Counted from the stretch's first letter, positions 1 to 7,631 are shown. The stretch is DNA of 11,899 nucleotides from Oceanospirillales bacterium (GCA_003232965.1 QIKG01000259.1:1-11899), one strand, 5' to 3'. Numbers and translations are program-made. The notes: a model not told the origin generated them from the letters alone.

Positions 1-27
1 GTGTTCGGGATATTTATAACTTATGTT

Positions 28-118
28 GCGTGGGCATAAATGCCCACCCTACGCTTGTTGTATTTGTTGCAGCCGGGTATCACGAGTTTTTTGGTAGGGT
101 GGGCATTTATGCCCACGC
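28..118. repeat. REP-type long inverted repeat (REPIN-like), copy 1
   Basis: Arms at 28-52 and 94-118 are exact 25-bp reverse complements separated by 41 nt. Each arm is itself nearly palindromic around TGGGCATAAATGCCCA, so a transcript could fold either as two small hairpins or as one long stem. Paired REP sequences in opposite orientation are known as REPINs and are mobilised in trans by REP-associated tyrosine transposases; assignment to that class is inferred from architecture. Lying just beyond the ispB stop, the structure could also end or stabilise ispB mRNA. Confidence 0.75.
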
Positions 119-171
119 GTAAAAACCCCAATCAACCAAAATTCGTGTCCGGGATGTTTGTAACTTATATT

Positions 172-262
172 GCGTGGGCATAAATACCCACCCTACGGAT
201 GTTGTATTTGTTGCGGCCGGGTATCACGAGTTTTTTGGTAGGGTGGGCATTTATGCCCACGC
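172..262. repeat. REP-type long inverted repeat (REPIN-like), copy 2
   Basis: This is the same structure one 144-bp period later, with arms at 172-196 and 238-262. The right arm is identical to the right arm of copy 1. The left arm has one change (A at 186 instead of G), so the 25-bp stem carries a single mismatch. Confidence 0.75.
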
Positions 263-334
263 GTAAAAACCCCAATCAGCCAAAATTCATGTCCGGGATA
301 TTTGTAACTTATGTTGCGTGGGCATAAATGCGCA

Positions 335-1339
335 CTAGCGGTTGCGGTTGATGGCGTGGCTGCAGATATCGAGCATTGCCTGACGGTAGACATTATCGGG
401 TAGGGTATCTAGGCATGCAGCTGCTGCTACACTTATTTCCTCGGCGCGGCGATGTGCCAGGTCGAGGGCATTGGTTTCACGGATGATTTCCAGCACCCGT
501 GGAAGTTCATCAATATTACCCTCTCGAATGACGCTATCCAGAAAATCCTGTTGCGCTTTGTTGGCGCGCGCGCGGGCATAGATTAATGGCAGTGTCGGCT
601 TGCCTTCGGCGAGGTCATCGCCGAGATTTTTCCCCAAAGTTTCACTGTCGGCTTCGTAATCCAGGCAATCATCAGTAATTTGAAATGCCAGTCCAAGCTG
701 GCCGCCAAATTGCATCAGCGACATTTCAGTAGCCTTATCTTGATTACTAATAACCGCGCCCAACTGACAGGCCGATTCAAACAGTTTTGCGGTTTTGTTA
801 CTAATGACTTCCATGTATGTGGCTTCATCGATTTCCGGGTCGCCAATGTTAAGCAGTTGCTGAACTTCACCTTCAGCAATGGTATTAGTGGTTGAAGATA
901 AAATTTGCATAATCCGCATCGAGTCAATTTCAATCATCATCTGAAAACTGCGTGAATACAGAAAGTCACCTACCAAAACGCTGGCGGCATTGCCGAATAC
1001 CGCATGTGCGGTAGGTTTTCCGCGGCGACGCTCAGACTCATCCACAACATCATCGTGTAATAGGGTAGCGGTATGGATAAACTCAATGATTGCGGCCAAT
1101 AAAGTATGTTGATCGCCGCTATAGCCACAGGCACGAGCTGCCAGAATTAACAGCATAGGTCGCAGACGCTTTCCGCCTGAAGCTATAATATATTCGGAAA
1201 TTTGATTGATCAGAGCAACATCTGATGACAGGTGCGTGCGTATAGCCTGATCAAGAATGCGCATATCATCTGCGACCAGCAAATGAATACTGTCAATCGT
1301 GCTGGCATTCTTTAACGGATTCAGATTGGCTGACACCAT
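335..1339 (-). CDS. ispB: octaprenyl diphosphate synthase (IspB-type polyprenyl synthase)
   Basis: This 334-residue trans-polyprenyl diphosphate synthase adds isopentenyl diphosphate units to farnesyl diphosphate to make the long side chain of ubiquinone. It is a soluble, all-helical enzyme that normally works as a dimer. GGKRLRP lies at residues 55-61, the first Asp-rich motif DDVVD at 96-100 and the second, DDCLD, at 223-227. The fifth residue before the first motif is a small alanine, as in long-chain synthases. The C-terminus (AINRNR) ends where Escherichia coli IspB does, so the gene is complete although the repeat array begins at its stop. AGGGA lies just upstream of the ATG. In many gammaproteobacteria ispB is divergent from rplU-rpmA; those genes are not seen here. 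The exact chain length (C40 versus another) cannot be proven from sequence. Confidence 0.95.
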   Translation of the reverse strand: MVSANLNPLKNASTIDSIHLLVADDMRILDQAIRTHLSSDVALINQISEYIIASGGKRLRPMLLILAARACGYSGDQHTLLAAIIEFIHTATLLHDDVVDESERRRGKPTAHAVFGNAASVLVGDFLYSRSFQMMIEIDSMRIMQILSSTTNTIAEGEVQQLLNIGDPEIDEATYMEVISNKTAKLFESACQLGAVISNQDKATEMSLMQFGGQLGLAFQITDDCLDYEADSETLGKNLGDDLAEGKPTLPLIYARARANKAQQDFLDSVIREGNIDELPRVLEIIRETNALDLAHRRAEEISVAAAACLDTLPDNVYRQAMLDICSHAINRNR

Positions 1340-1354
1340 GTTTCCCTGACGATT

Positions 1355-1380
1355 ATTATAATTCCAAGACTACTATTATA
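1355..1380 (-). promoter_or_regulatory. candidate ispB promoter region with two TATAAT boxes
   Basis: Read on the minus strand, perfect TATAAT hexamers occur at 1380-1375 and 1360-1355, upstream of the ispB ATG at 1339. The distal box would give a leader of roughly 28 nt that includes the ribosome binding site. The proximal box would leave almost none. No good -35 hexamer is found at the usual distance from either, so this is a tentative call in an A/T-rich stretch. Confidence 0.35.
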
Positions 1381-1478
1381 CGGATATCTGCGATCTATTT
1401 GCGCCTTTGCGGTTGGCAAAGTAAAAAACGACTCAGACAGCGCATGAACTGGAATGTTGCGGCAGCAGCAATAAAGGT

Positions 1479-1652
1479 ATGACTATGACAGCAACTCAAG
1501 AGTAGATACGGGGTGAACCAGGAAAATCAACCGGGTTTGAAACGCAGGCGGAACAAGCACTGGCAATACTTGAAATTCCGCCACAATACAAGGCAATGTG
1601 TTCACGGGCGCAGGATGTTTACGCAAAACTCCTGCAGCACAGTGTGACCTAA
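1479..1652 (+). pseudogene. short reading frame interrupted by TAG; possible gene remnant
   Basis: From ATG at 1479 (or 1485, which has AAAGG seven bases upstream) the frame reads seven or so codons, meets TAG at 1503-1505, and then stays open for 48 codons to TAA at 1650-1652. The downstream peptide has an ordinary soluble-protein look, with a probable helical stretch around FETQAEQALAILEIPPQYKA. I do not recognise it as any family. It may be a decayed small gene or the 3' scrap of a larger one; an open frame of this length can also arise by chance, and the strand is uncertain because the opposite strand is open too. Confidence 0.25.
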
Positions 1653-2008
1653 AAATTAGATATCTCAATGTCTATTCACAATGGTTGACAAAGATTAAAA
1701 CTTTCAGCTATTGCTCAAGTCTCGCCAATTTCTCGGGCTCGTCGTAAAAAATCTTACATAAAATCGAATATCTACCGGCTTTTGCAGCTGGTTTGTCTAT
1801 GGGGTGGGTATTTGTTACTACGCTCTAGCGCGGTGATTACCTGCACTTTATCAGGTGGTATACCACTGGTTTAGTTCGCCTCGAGGCTGTAATTTATTAA
1901 CTTCAACTTGCTTGAGGCGCTGTTTCCGGCAGAGGTTTTAATTTTAGTAGAGGTGGGTAAGCCTAGCAAAGTAATAGGTGGTTACACGGCTGACCAGTTT
2001 TTTGTTCA

Positions 2009-2037
2009 TTTACCGTTTTGCTTGCCTATGCTATAAG
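2009..2037 (+). promoter_or_regulatory. candidate sigma70-type promoter upstream of ssb
   Basis: TTTACC at 2009-2014 and TATAAG at 2032-2037 are separated by 17 nt, giving four of six and five of six matches to the consensus hexamers. Transcription from here would reach ssb after a leader of about 195 nt. A second A/T-rich hexamer, TATGCT at 2113-2118, lies closer to ssb but lacks a convincing -35. I found no LexA box of the CTGT-N8-ACAG form, so SOS control as in E. coli is not supported. Confidence 0.35.
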
Positions 2038-2239
2038 TATGAAAACCAGAGGCTGAAGCAGATAAACTAGTGTTCAGGAGTCGGCACTTTCCGTGCTTAT
2101 AAAAGCTTTAGATATGCTACACTTCTGCTCTGAATATTCAATGCGCAGGGGTGGCTTAGAATAGCCCTGTGAACAGATATTTGTAGCCTGCCAGCGCGCT
2201 ACTGCAGGAATATTACAATTTAGAATTTGGAGAAAGAAT

Positions 2240-2695
2240 ATGGCTCGCGGAGTTAATAAATGCATCCTTGTTGGTAATCTGGGTAAAGACCCTGAAACTC
2301 GGTATACCCCATCGGGTTCAGCAGTTACCAATATTACGGTTGCAACAGCTGAAAGCTGGAAAGATAAACAAACCGGAGAACAACAAGAACGCACAGAGTG
2401 GCATCGGGTGGTGTTTTTTAACCGCCTGGCTGAAGTTGCCGGTGAATACTTGCGTAAGGGTTCCCAAGTTTATATCGAAGGTAAAATCCAGACACGAAAG
2501 TGGCAGGACCAAAATGGTCAAGACCGTTACACCACAGAAATTGTAGGTAACGAAATGCAAATGTTGGGTAGCCGTGGTGATAATTCCAGCGGCGGTGGTC
2601 GACCAGCAGCACCTCCTTCACAGAAACCAGCGGCGGCTCAGCAACCACCACAGCCATCACAAGCAGATGATTTCGAAGACGATATACCTTTCTAA
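2240..2695 (+). CDS. ssb: single-stranded DNA-binding protein
   Basis: This 151-residue protein coats single-stranded DNA as a tetramer in replication, repair and recombination. The OB-fold occupies about residues 1-110, with W40, W54, F60 and W88 at positions matching the DNA-stacking aromatics of E. coli SSB. A flexible Gly/Pro/Gln-rich linker (about 112-142) leads to the acidic tip DDFEDDIPF (143-151), the docking site for partner proteins such as exonuclease I, RecQ and PriA. GGAGA lies eight bases before the ATG. Only 13 nt separate its stop from rmlB with no terminator visible, so the two may be co-transcribed. The usual gammaproteobacterial neighbour uvrA is not present. Confidence 0.97.
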   Translation: MARGVNKCILVGNLGKDPETRYTPSGSAVTNITVATAESWKDKQTGEQQERTEWHRVVFFNRLAEVAGEYLRKGSQVYIEGKIQTRKWQDQNGQDRYTTEIVGNEMQMLGSRGDNSSGGGRPAAPPSQKPAAAQQPPQPSQADDFEDDIPF

Positions 2696-2708
2696 GAAGT
2701 ATTAAGCA

Positions 2709-3785
2709 ATGCTGAACACATTATTAGTTACCGGCGGTGCCGGATTTATCGGTGGTAATTTTATTCTGGGTCTGCTGGCTAAGGGCAATACCAAGATAGT
2801 AAATCTTGATGCCTTAACTTATGCCGGCAACTTAGATACGCTGTCGGCGGTAAGCCAAGATCCGAATCACATCTTTGTGCACGGCGATATCCGTGATCAG
2901 GTACTGATCAGTTCTTTGCTGGAAAAATATCAGCCGGATGCGCTGGTTAATTTTGCCGCAGAAAGCCATGTTGACCGCTCAATTGACGGCCCGGCAGAAT
3001 TCGTTAATACCAATGTACTCGGCACGCTAAGTTTGCTTGAGGCCAGTTTAGCCTGGTGGAAAAATCTGACAGAGTCAAAACAGCGCGATTTTCGTTTCCT
3101 GCATATCTCAACCGATGAAGTCTACGGTAGCCTAGGTGAAGAGGGTGCTTTTAGTGAAACTACAGCATTTGCTCCAAACTCACCCTATGCCGCCTCAAAA
3201 GCTGCTTCTGATCACTTAGTCCGGGCATTTTTCCATACTTATGGTTTGCCGGTGTTGACTTCAAACTGTTCGAATAATTATGGACCATTTCAGTTCCCGG
3301 AAAAATTAATCCCGTTGATTATGCTGAATGCGCTTGCGGGCAAATCATTACCGATTTACGGCGATGGTCTGCAGGTTCGTGACTGGTTGTTTGTTGAGGA
3401 TCACTGCGGCGCTCTTGAAGCGGTTTTAAATCGCGGGGTGCCAGGAGAAACTTACAATATTGGTGGTAACGCCGAGAAAACCAATCTAGAAGTTGTACAT
3501 ACACTCTGCGAACTTTTGGACGAACTACGCCCGCCAGCGGATGGCATCTCTCGCAAGCAGCAAATTCGCTTCGTTGCCGACCGCCCGGGACATGATCGCC
3601 GGTACGCGATAGATGCCAGTAAAATACAAACAGAACTTGGCTGGGAGGCGCAAACCAATTTTAGCGCGGGTCTTCGTGCAACTGTCGAGTGGTATCTCGC
3701 CAATGAAAGCTGGGTCGAGCGGGTGCAAGATGGTTCCTATCGAGGCGAACGCCTGGGTCTTGCAACAGAGGGAACAGAACAATGA
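2709..3785 (+). CDS. rmlB: dTDP-glucose 4,6-dehydratase
   Basis: RmlB (RfbB) carries out the second step of dTDP-L-rhamnose synthesis, NAD-dependent conversion of dTDP-glucose to dTDP-4-keto-6-deoxyglucose. At 358 residues it has the normal length. The NAD-binding glycine motif TGGAGFIG is at residues 8-15, ESHVDRS at 85-91, the catalytic triplet T135-D136-E137 within STDEVYG, and the short-chain dehydrogenase Y160-xxx-K164 within SPYAASK. NNYGPFQFPEKLIPL (189-203) is also characteristic. The ribosome binding site is weak (GAAG), consistent with read-through or coupling from ssb 13 nt upstream. Its stop codon overlaps the rmlA start in ATGA at 3782-3785. The related RffG enzyme does the same reaction for enterobacterial common antigen, but the rmlACD neighbours favour RmlB. 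Confidence 0.96.
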   Translation: MLNTLLVTGGAGFIGGNFILGLLAKGNTKIVNLDALTYAGNLDTLSAVSQDPNHIFVHGDIRDQVLISSLLEKYQPDALVNFAAESHVDRSIDGPAEFVNTNVLGTLSLLEASLAWWKNLTESKQRDFRFLHISTDEVYGSLGEEGAFSETTAFAPNSPYAASKAASDHLVRAFFHTYGLPVLTSNCSNNYGPFQFPEKLIPLIMLNALAGKSLPIYGDGLQVRDWLFVEDHCGALEAVLNRGVPGETYNIGGNAEKTNLEVVHTLCELLDELRPPADGISRKQQIRFVADRPGHDRRYAIDASKIQTELGWEAQTNFSAGLRATVEWYLANESWVERVQDGSYRGERLGLATEGTEQ

Positions 3786-4661
3786 ATCAAGCAAACTCCC
3801 GTTGCGGAATTATTTTAGCTGGCGGCAGCGGTACCCGGCTGTACCCACTGACCCAAGTGGTGAGCAAGCAATTATTGCCGGTGTACGACAAGCCGATGAT
3901 TTATTATCCTTTAACTACGCTGATGATGGCCGGTATTCGGGATATTTTGTTGATTACCACCCCGCATGAACAATTTATGTTTAAACAATTGCTCGGTGAT
4001 GGCTCGCAATGGGGCATACAGCTCCATTATGCGGTTCAGGAAAAACCCGAAGGACTGGCGCAGGCTTTTCAAATTGGCCGCGAGTTTATCAATGGCCGGC
4101 CTTCCTGTTTAATTCTTGGGGATAATATTTATTACGGTGGCGGTTTGCGTGAGCGCCTCAAGCAAGCAAATCAACAGGTTTCCGGGGCTACTGTATTTGG
4201 TTACTGGGTGCGTGATCCCGAACGCTACGGAGTGGTTGAATTCGACCCTGATGGTAATGTGCTTAGTGTGGTGGAAAAACCCGAACAGCCAAAATCCAAC
4301 TATGCCATTACCGGTTTGTATTTTTATGACCAGCAGGTCTGTGACTTCTTCATCGCGTGGTGAGTTGGAAATTACCGACTTGAATCGCTGTTATCTGGAT
4401 ATCGGTCAATTGGCCGTTGAGCGCCTCGGGCGGGGCATGGCGTGGCTGGATACCGGTACTCATGAGTCCTTACAACAGGCCGCCAGTTTTATTGAAACCA
4501 TTGAAACCCGGCAGGGGCTGAAAATTGCTTGTCCAGAAGAAATTGCCTATACCAGTGGGTGGATCGACACAGAACATTTAATTCGTTTAGCTGAACCCTT
4601 GCGCAAAAGCGGTTATGGCGAGTATCTACTTGAGGTGCTTACTCAGGATATTCCCCAGTGA
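3782..4661 (+). pseudogene. rmlA: glucose-1-phosphate thymidylyltransferase, frameshifted
   Basis: RmlA makes dTDP-glucose from glucose-1-phosphate and dTTP, the entry step to dTDP-L-rhamnose. The first frame (from ATG 3782, GAGGGA eight bases upstream) has GGSGTRL at residues 14-20, SKQLLPVYDKP at 28-38, EKPEGLAQAF at 87-96 and GDNIYYG at 113-119, but stops at 4361-4363 after 193 codons. The family sequence resumes in the +1 frame at about 4350 (SSRGELEITDLNR, then GRGMAWLDTGTHESL) and runs to the expected C-terminus at 4661. Compared with E. coli RmlA about six residues (the AKNLKP segment) are missing at the junction near 4346-4350, where one base remains, implying loss of about 17 nt. A 193-residue product would lack the C-terminal helices that build the allosteric site and tetramer. 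The lesion may be real or an assembly error; programmed frameshifting is unlikely. Confidence 0.9.
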
Positions 4662-5215
4662 AAATCACCGCAACTTCTCTGCCAGGAGTGATGCTGATTG
4701 AACCTCAAGTTTTTGCCGATGAGCGCGGTTATTTTATGGAAACATGGAAGCGCAGCAGCTATGTCGAACAGGGTATTGATGTCGACTTCAGTCAGACTAA
4801 TCTGTCGCAATCGACCAGGGGTGTTTTACGAGGCTTGCATTATCAATGGCCACAGCCACAGGCAAAACTTGTGCAGGTGTTGCAGGGCAGGGTCTATGAT
4901 GTTGCCGTTGATATTAGGCGTGGCTCACCGAATTACTTAAAATGGGTAGGCATGGAGTTGTCAGATGAAAATCACCATCAGCTCTATATTCCGGAAGGCT
5001 TCGCACACGGGTTTATCAGTCTTTCCGAAACGGTGTTGTTGGCCTATGCCTGCAGTCGCGAATATTTGCATACAGCAGATGCGGCAATCGCCTGGAATGA
5101 TCCGGCAATCGCCATTGAATGGCCGCTGGAGTCGGTTTCGTTATCTGCAAAAGATACAGCCGCACCTAACATTGTCGATATACCCCCAGGTAAACTGCCG
5201 GAGATGTGTATATGA
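4658..5215 (+). CDS. rmlC: dTDP-4-dehydrorhamnose 3,5-epimerase
   Basis: RmlC (RfbC) epimerises C3 and C5 of dTDP-4-keto-6-deoxyglucose, the third step to dTDP-L-rhamnose. The 185-residue cupin is full length. Visible hallmarks are DERGYFMETW at residues 21-30, the RGLHYQ motif with the catalytic base H61, IPEGFAHGF at 111-119, the probable catalytic tyrosine Y130, NDPAIAIEWP (147-156) and LSAKD (162-166). It starts at GTG 4658, which overlaps the last stop codon of the rmlA frame (GTGA). There is no good ribosome binding site, so translation probably depends on ribosomes finishing rmlA; the rmlA frameshift would stop them about 300 nt earlier and could lower RmlC. Its own stop overlaps the rmlD start. 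Confidence 0.96.
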   Translation: MKITATSLPGVMLIEPQVFADERGYFMETWKRSSYVEQGIDVDFSQTNLSQSTRGVLRGLHYQWPQPQAKLVQVLQGRVYDVAVDIRRGSPNYLKWVGMELSDENHHQLYIPEGFAHGFISLSETVLLAYACSREYLHTADAAIAWNDPAIAIEWPLESVSLSAKDTAAPNIVDIPPGKLPEMCI

Positions 5216-6141
5216 GAATTTTATTAACCGGCTGCCTCGGTCAACTAGGTCAGGAGCTACGCCAACGCTTATTAGCCCACGGCCGACTTTATGCCACTGA
5301 CCACAACACCCCAGCAGATGAGCATCAAGTATTTTCTTTGGATTTAACCGATCGTGGTGCTTTGTTGCGAATTTTGGATAAGCTGCAACCTGACCTGATC
5401 ATCAATACGGCTGCATGGACGGCGGTAGATGCTGCTGAAACCGAACAGGGACCGGCGAATGCGATTAATGTTGTAGTTCCGCAAATACTGGCTGAGTGGG
5501 CTGCAGCGAACCAGGCCTTATTATTTCATTATTCAACTGATTATGTATTTGACGGCACAAATACCCTGCCATGGTATGAGGATGATAGTGTCGGGCCGGT
5601 TAGTGTCTACGGACAGAGTAAGCTGGATGGTGAAAATGCAATCATAAACAGCGGCTGCAAACATATTATTATTCGTACATCCTGGGTGTATTCCAGTCAC
5701 TCCAAGAATTTTGTTCGCACTATGTTGCAATTAGCGGTGAGCCGCGACCAGCTTCAGGTTGTTGATGATCAACGCGGTTGCCCGACTCTGGCCGAAAATG
5801 TAGCATTGGTCACCATAGAAATACTAAAACGACTACAGTTGGCAGAAGGTAAAGACTTATCAGGGGTTTACCATTACACTGACGACCAGCCGCTGGCATG
5901 GTGTGAATTTGCCGAACGAATTTTTTCACGCGCGCATGAAATCGGCTTAATTGAGAGCATTCCTGAGGTAATAGCGGTCGATAGCAGTGTCTTTCAAACG
6001 CCTGCAAAACGACCTTTGTATTCGGTGCTGAATTGCGAAAAAATAGAACGGGTATTCGGGATTCAACAGAAGAGTTTTAGTAGTGCGCTGGATGATTGTT
6101 TGGCAGGCATCCAGCGAAACCACAGTGAAGATTTAAGCTAA
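5212..6141 (+). CDS. rmlD: dTDP-4-dehydrorhamnose reductase
   Basis: RmlD (RfbD) reduces dTDP-4-keto-L-rhamnose with NAD(P)H in the last step to dTDP-L-rhamnose. The start chosen is ATG 5212, overlapping the rmlC stop (ATGA) with GGAG at 5200-5203 eight bases upstream; a GTG at 5206 in frame would add only two residues and is less likely. The 309-residue product is full length. The dinucleotide-binding motif GCLGQLG is at residues 7-13, NTAAWTAVDAAE at 65-76, STDYVFDG at 108-115 and the Y133-xxx-K137 pair within YGQSK, followed by RTSWVY and the late RPLYSVL segment typical of the family. It is the last gene of the overlapping rmlBACD run. Confidence 0.96.
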   Translation: MRILLTGCLGQLGQELRQRLLAHGRLYATDHNTPADEHQVFSLDLTDRGALLRILDKLQPDLIINTAAWTAVDAAETEQGPANAINVVVPQILAEWAAANQALLFHYSTDYVFDGTNTLPWYEDDSVGPVSVYGQSKLDGENAIINSGCKHIIIRTSWVYSSHSKNFVRTMLQLAVSRDQLQVVDDQRGCPTLAENVALVTIEILKRLQLAEGKDLSGVYHYTDDQPLAWCEFAERIFSRAHEIGLIESIPEVIAVDSSVFQTPAKRPLYSVLNCEKIERVFGIQQKSFSSALDDCLAGIQRNHSEDLS

Positions 6142-6206
6142 AGCGGCATAAATGTTTTGTTACATTCTAACTTCAAAAGTGATGTGTTCCAAAGAGGAGA
6201 AGAAGC

Positions 6207-7631
6207 ATGCTAATACCCGTTATTATGTCCGGTGGGGCCGGCACCCGCTTATGGCCGGTTTCCAGGCGGGCACATCCAAAACCTTTTATGAAGTTGGCTG
6301 ATAATGAAACTTTGATGGAAAAAACCTTGGCCAGAGCGTTGGCGGTTACAGGCTCCTCAGTAGTATTGACAGTCACCAGTCGGGATTATTATTTCTTAAC
6401 CCGTGATGAATACCTGAAAAATACTACAGCCGGTATTACCTACGAATACATTCTTGAACCTTTTGGCCGTAATACCGCCCCAGCAATTGCATTAGCTGCA
6501 TTGCGCTTGCAGGCGGAATACGGCGGTGAAACTAAGATGTTGGTGATGCCTGCAGATCATTTGATTGCAGATCAAAAAGCCTTTAAGACAGCGGTAGATG
6601 AAGCAGAAAAAATAGCTGATAATGGTCAACTGGTGACCTTCGGGGTAAACCCCACGCATGCCGAAACAGGCTATGGTTATCTACTACATGGGGAAAAAAT
6701 CGCTGATAGTAACGGTTATAAACTAGCAGCTTTTGAAGAAAAACCGGACCTGGAAATCGCGCAAAAATACTTAGACTCCGGTGACTACCGCTGGAATTCC
6801 GGAATGTTTCTGTTTCGGGTAAACGATATTCTGCAGGCATTGGCAACCCATGCCCCGGATGTCTATAACAGCGCCTTGGAGGTTTGGTCAGCGATCGAAC
6901 CAGAAGATGAATTAGTTGAGCTTCCAGCGGAAGAATTTTCCCGTTGCCCCTCAATTTCGATTGATTATGCGGTTATGGAAGCGGCTGAAAACTGCGCCAT
7001 GGTGTCCGGCGATTTCGGCTGGAGTGATATAGGCTCATGGAAGGCGATCCGGGAGCTTTACGAATCCGATGCCACCGGCAATCGCATTCGTGGCAAAGGC
7101 ATAATGATAGACAGTAGCGATTGCTTTGTGCAGAGTGATGAAGGCCGAATAGTGGCTGCCATCGGCGTGCATAATTTGGTTATTATTGATACCGGTGATG
7201 CCGTTTTAGTCAGTGATGCCGAGCACTCCCAAGAAGTTAAACAGGTAGTTAGCCAACTGAATTTACAGCAACATGAGTCGGCGATATTCCATAAAACCGT
7301 ACACCGGCCTTGGGGGTATTTTACCGTGCTTGAGGATGCTAATGACTGTAAGGTAAAACGGTTGGTGGTTAAGCCGGGCTGTATCTTGTCATTGCAACGC
7401 CATCAACGACGCTCAGAGCATTGGACAGTGGTTGCAGGAACTGCAAAAGTCAGGGTAGGTGATAAAGAATTTTCGCTTAAAGCCAATCAATCAACCTACA
7501 TCCCGGTTGATACTATGCATAGATTGGAAAATGCTGAAGATGAAGACTTGCACCTGATCGAAGTTCAAACCGGCGATTACTTTGGCGAAGATGATATTGA
7601 ACGCTTCGAGGATGTTTACGGACGCTCGTAA
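6207..7631 (+). CDS. manC: mannose-1-phosphate guanylyltransferase / mannose-6-phosphate isomerase
   Basis: This 474-residue bifunctional enzyme (ManC/CpsB/AlgA family) isomerises fructose-6-phosphate to mannose-6-phosphate and makes GDP-mannose from mannose-1-phosphate and GTP. The N-terminal nucleotidyltransferase domain shows MSGGAGTRLWPVSR at residues 7-20, HPKPF at 23-27, EPFGRNTAPA at 84-93 and GDFGWSDIGSW at 268-278. The C-terminal type II isomerase cupin shows RPWGYF at 367-372, LQRHQRRSEHW at 396-406 and GEDDIERFEDVYGR at 460-473. GAGGAG lies seven bases before the ATG, a strong site consistent with independent initiation after the 65-nt gap from rmlD. The phosphomannomutase needed between its two reactions is not in the window. 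GDP-mannose could feed a polysaccharide together with rhamnose. Confidence 0.95.
   Translation: MLIPVIMSGGAGTRLWPVSRRAHPKPFMKLADNETLMEKTLARALAVTGSSVVLTVTSRDYYFLTRDEYLKNTTAGITYEYILEPFGRNTAPAIALAALRLQAEYGGETKMLVMPADHLIADQKAFKTAVDEAEKIADNGQLVTFGVNPTHAETGYGYLLHGEKIADSNGYKLAAFEEKPDLEIAQKYLDSGDYRWNSGMFLFRVNDILQALATHAPDVYNSALEVWSAIEPEDELVELPAEEFSRCPSISIDYAVMEAAENCAMVSGDFGWSDIGSWKAIRELYESDATGNRIRGKGIMIDSSDCFVQSDEGRIVAAIGVHNLVIIDTGDAVLVSDAEHSQEVKQVVSQLNLQQHESAIFHKTVHRPWGYFTVLEDANDCKVKRLVVKPGCILSLQRHQRRSEHWTVVAGTAKVRVGDKEFSLKANQSTYIPVDTMHRLENAEDEDLHLIEVQTGDYFGEDDIERFEDVYGRS

Larger units (their letters stand above)
1..337. repeat. 144-bp tandem repeat array, about 2.3 copies
   Basis: A 144-bp unit occurs at 1-144 and 145-288, and a third, truncated copy runs from 289 to about 335. 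By eye the first two units differ at nine positions (about 94% identity). Each full unit carries two inverted REP-like arms and an unrelated spacer containing CCGGGTATCACGAG. The third copy breaks off inside its first arm, where GCCCAC becomes GCGCAC and runs straight into the ispB stop codon on the other strand. The array may continue to the left of the window. It contains no plausible gene: the short minus-strand frame at 193-393 is only repeat sequence and ispB antisense. Confidence 0.9.
1340..2239. other. 900-bp stretch without an intact gene
   Basis: I see no full-length gene, tRNA or rRNA between the divergent ispB and ssb starts. It holds the presumed ispB promoter, a short frame interrupted by TAG (1479-1652), an imperfect inverted repeat with 9-bp arms at 1877-1885 and 1911-1919 (one mismatch, 25-nt loop), and promoter-like elements before ssb. 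Such a long non-coding gap is out of keeping with the tight gene packing on either side and may be the remains of decayed genes, though no family could be recognised. Confidence 0.5.

Noticed and set aside
1..337. The repeat array as a CRISPR
   Set aside because: The unit is 144 bp with nearly identical sequence throughout, so there are no variable spacers between short repeats, and no cas genes are present.
1483..1668. A 61-codon minus-strand open frame in the ispB-ssb gap
   Set aside because: It is antisense to the other doubtful frame in the same place and shows no protein-family features; there is no reason to prefer it.
1685..1713. TTGACA hexamer at 1685-1690 as an ssb promoter
   Set aside because: No acceptable -10 element is found 16-18 nt downstream, and the site is over 500 nt from ssb.
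1855..1866. Perfect 12-bp palindrome GTGGTATACCAC
   Set aside because: A palindrome of this length is expected a few times by chance in 12 kb, and it lies far from any gene start it could control.
2165..2180. CTGTGAACAG before ssb as a LexA (SOS) box
   Set aside because: The half-sites are only 2 nt apart instead of the required 8, so it does not match the LexA operator.
2074..2394. A 106-codon minus-strand open frame overlapping the start of ssb
   Set aside because: It is antisense to the clearly real ssb, has no ribosome binding site or recognisable domain, and is best read as a shadow.
4341..4364. Programmed ribosomal frameshifting in rmlA
   Set aside because: There is no convincing slippery heptamer or downstream structure, conserved residues are missing as well as out of frame, and RmlA is not known to be recoded.
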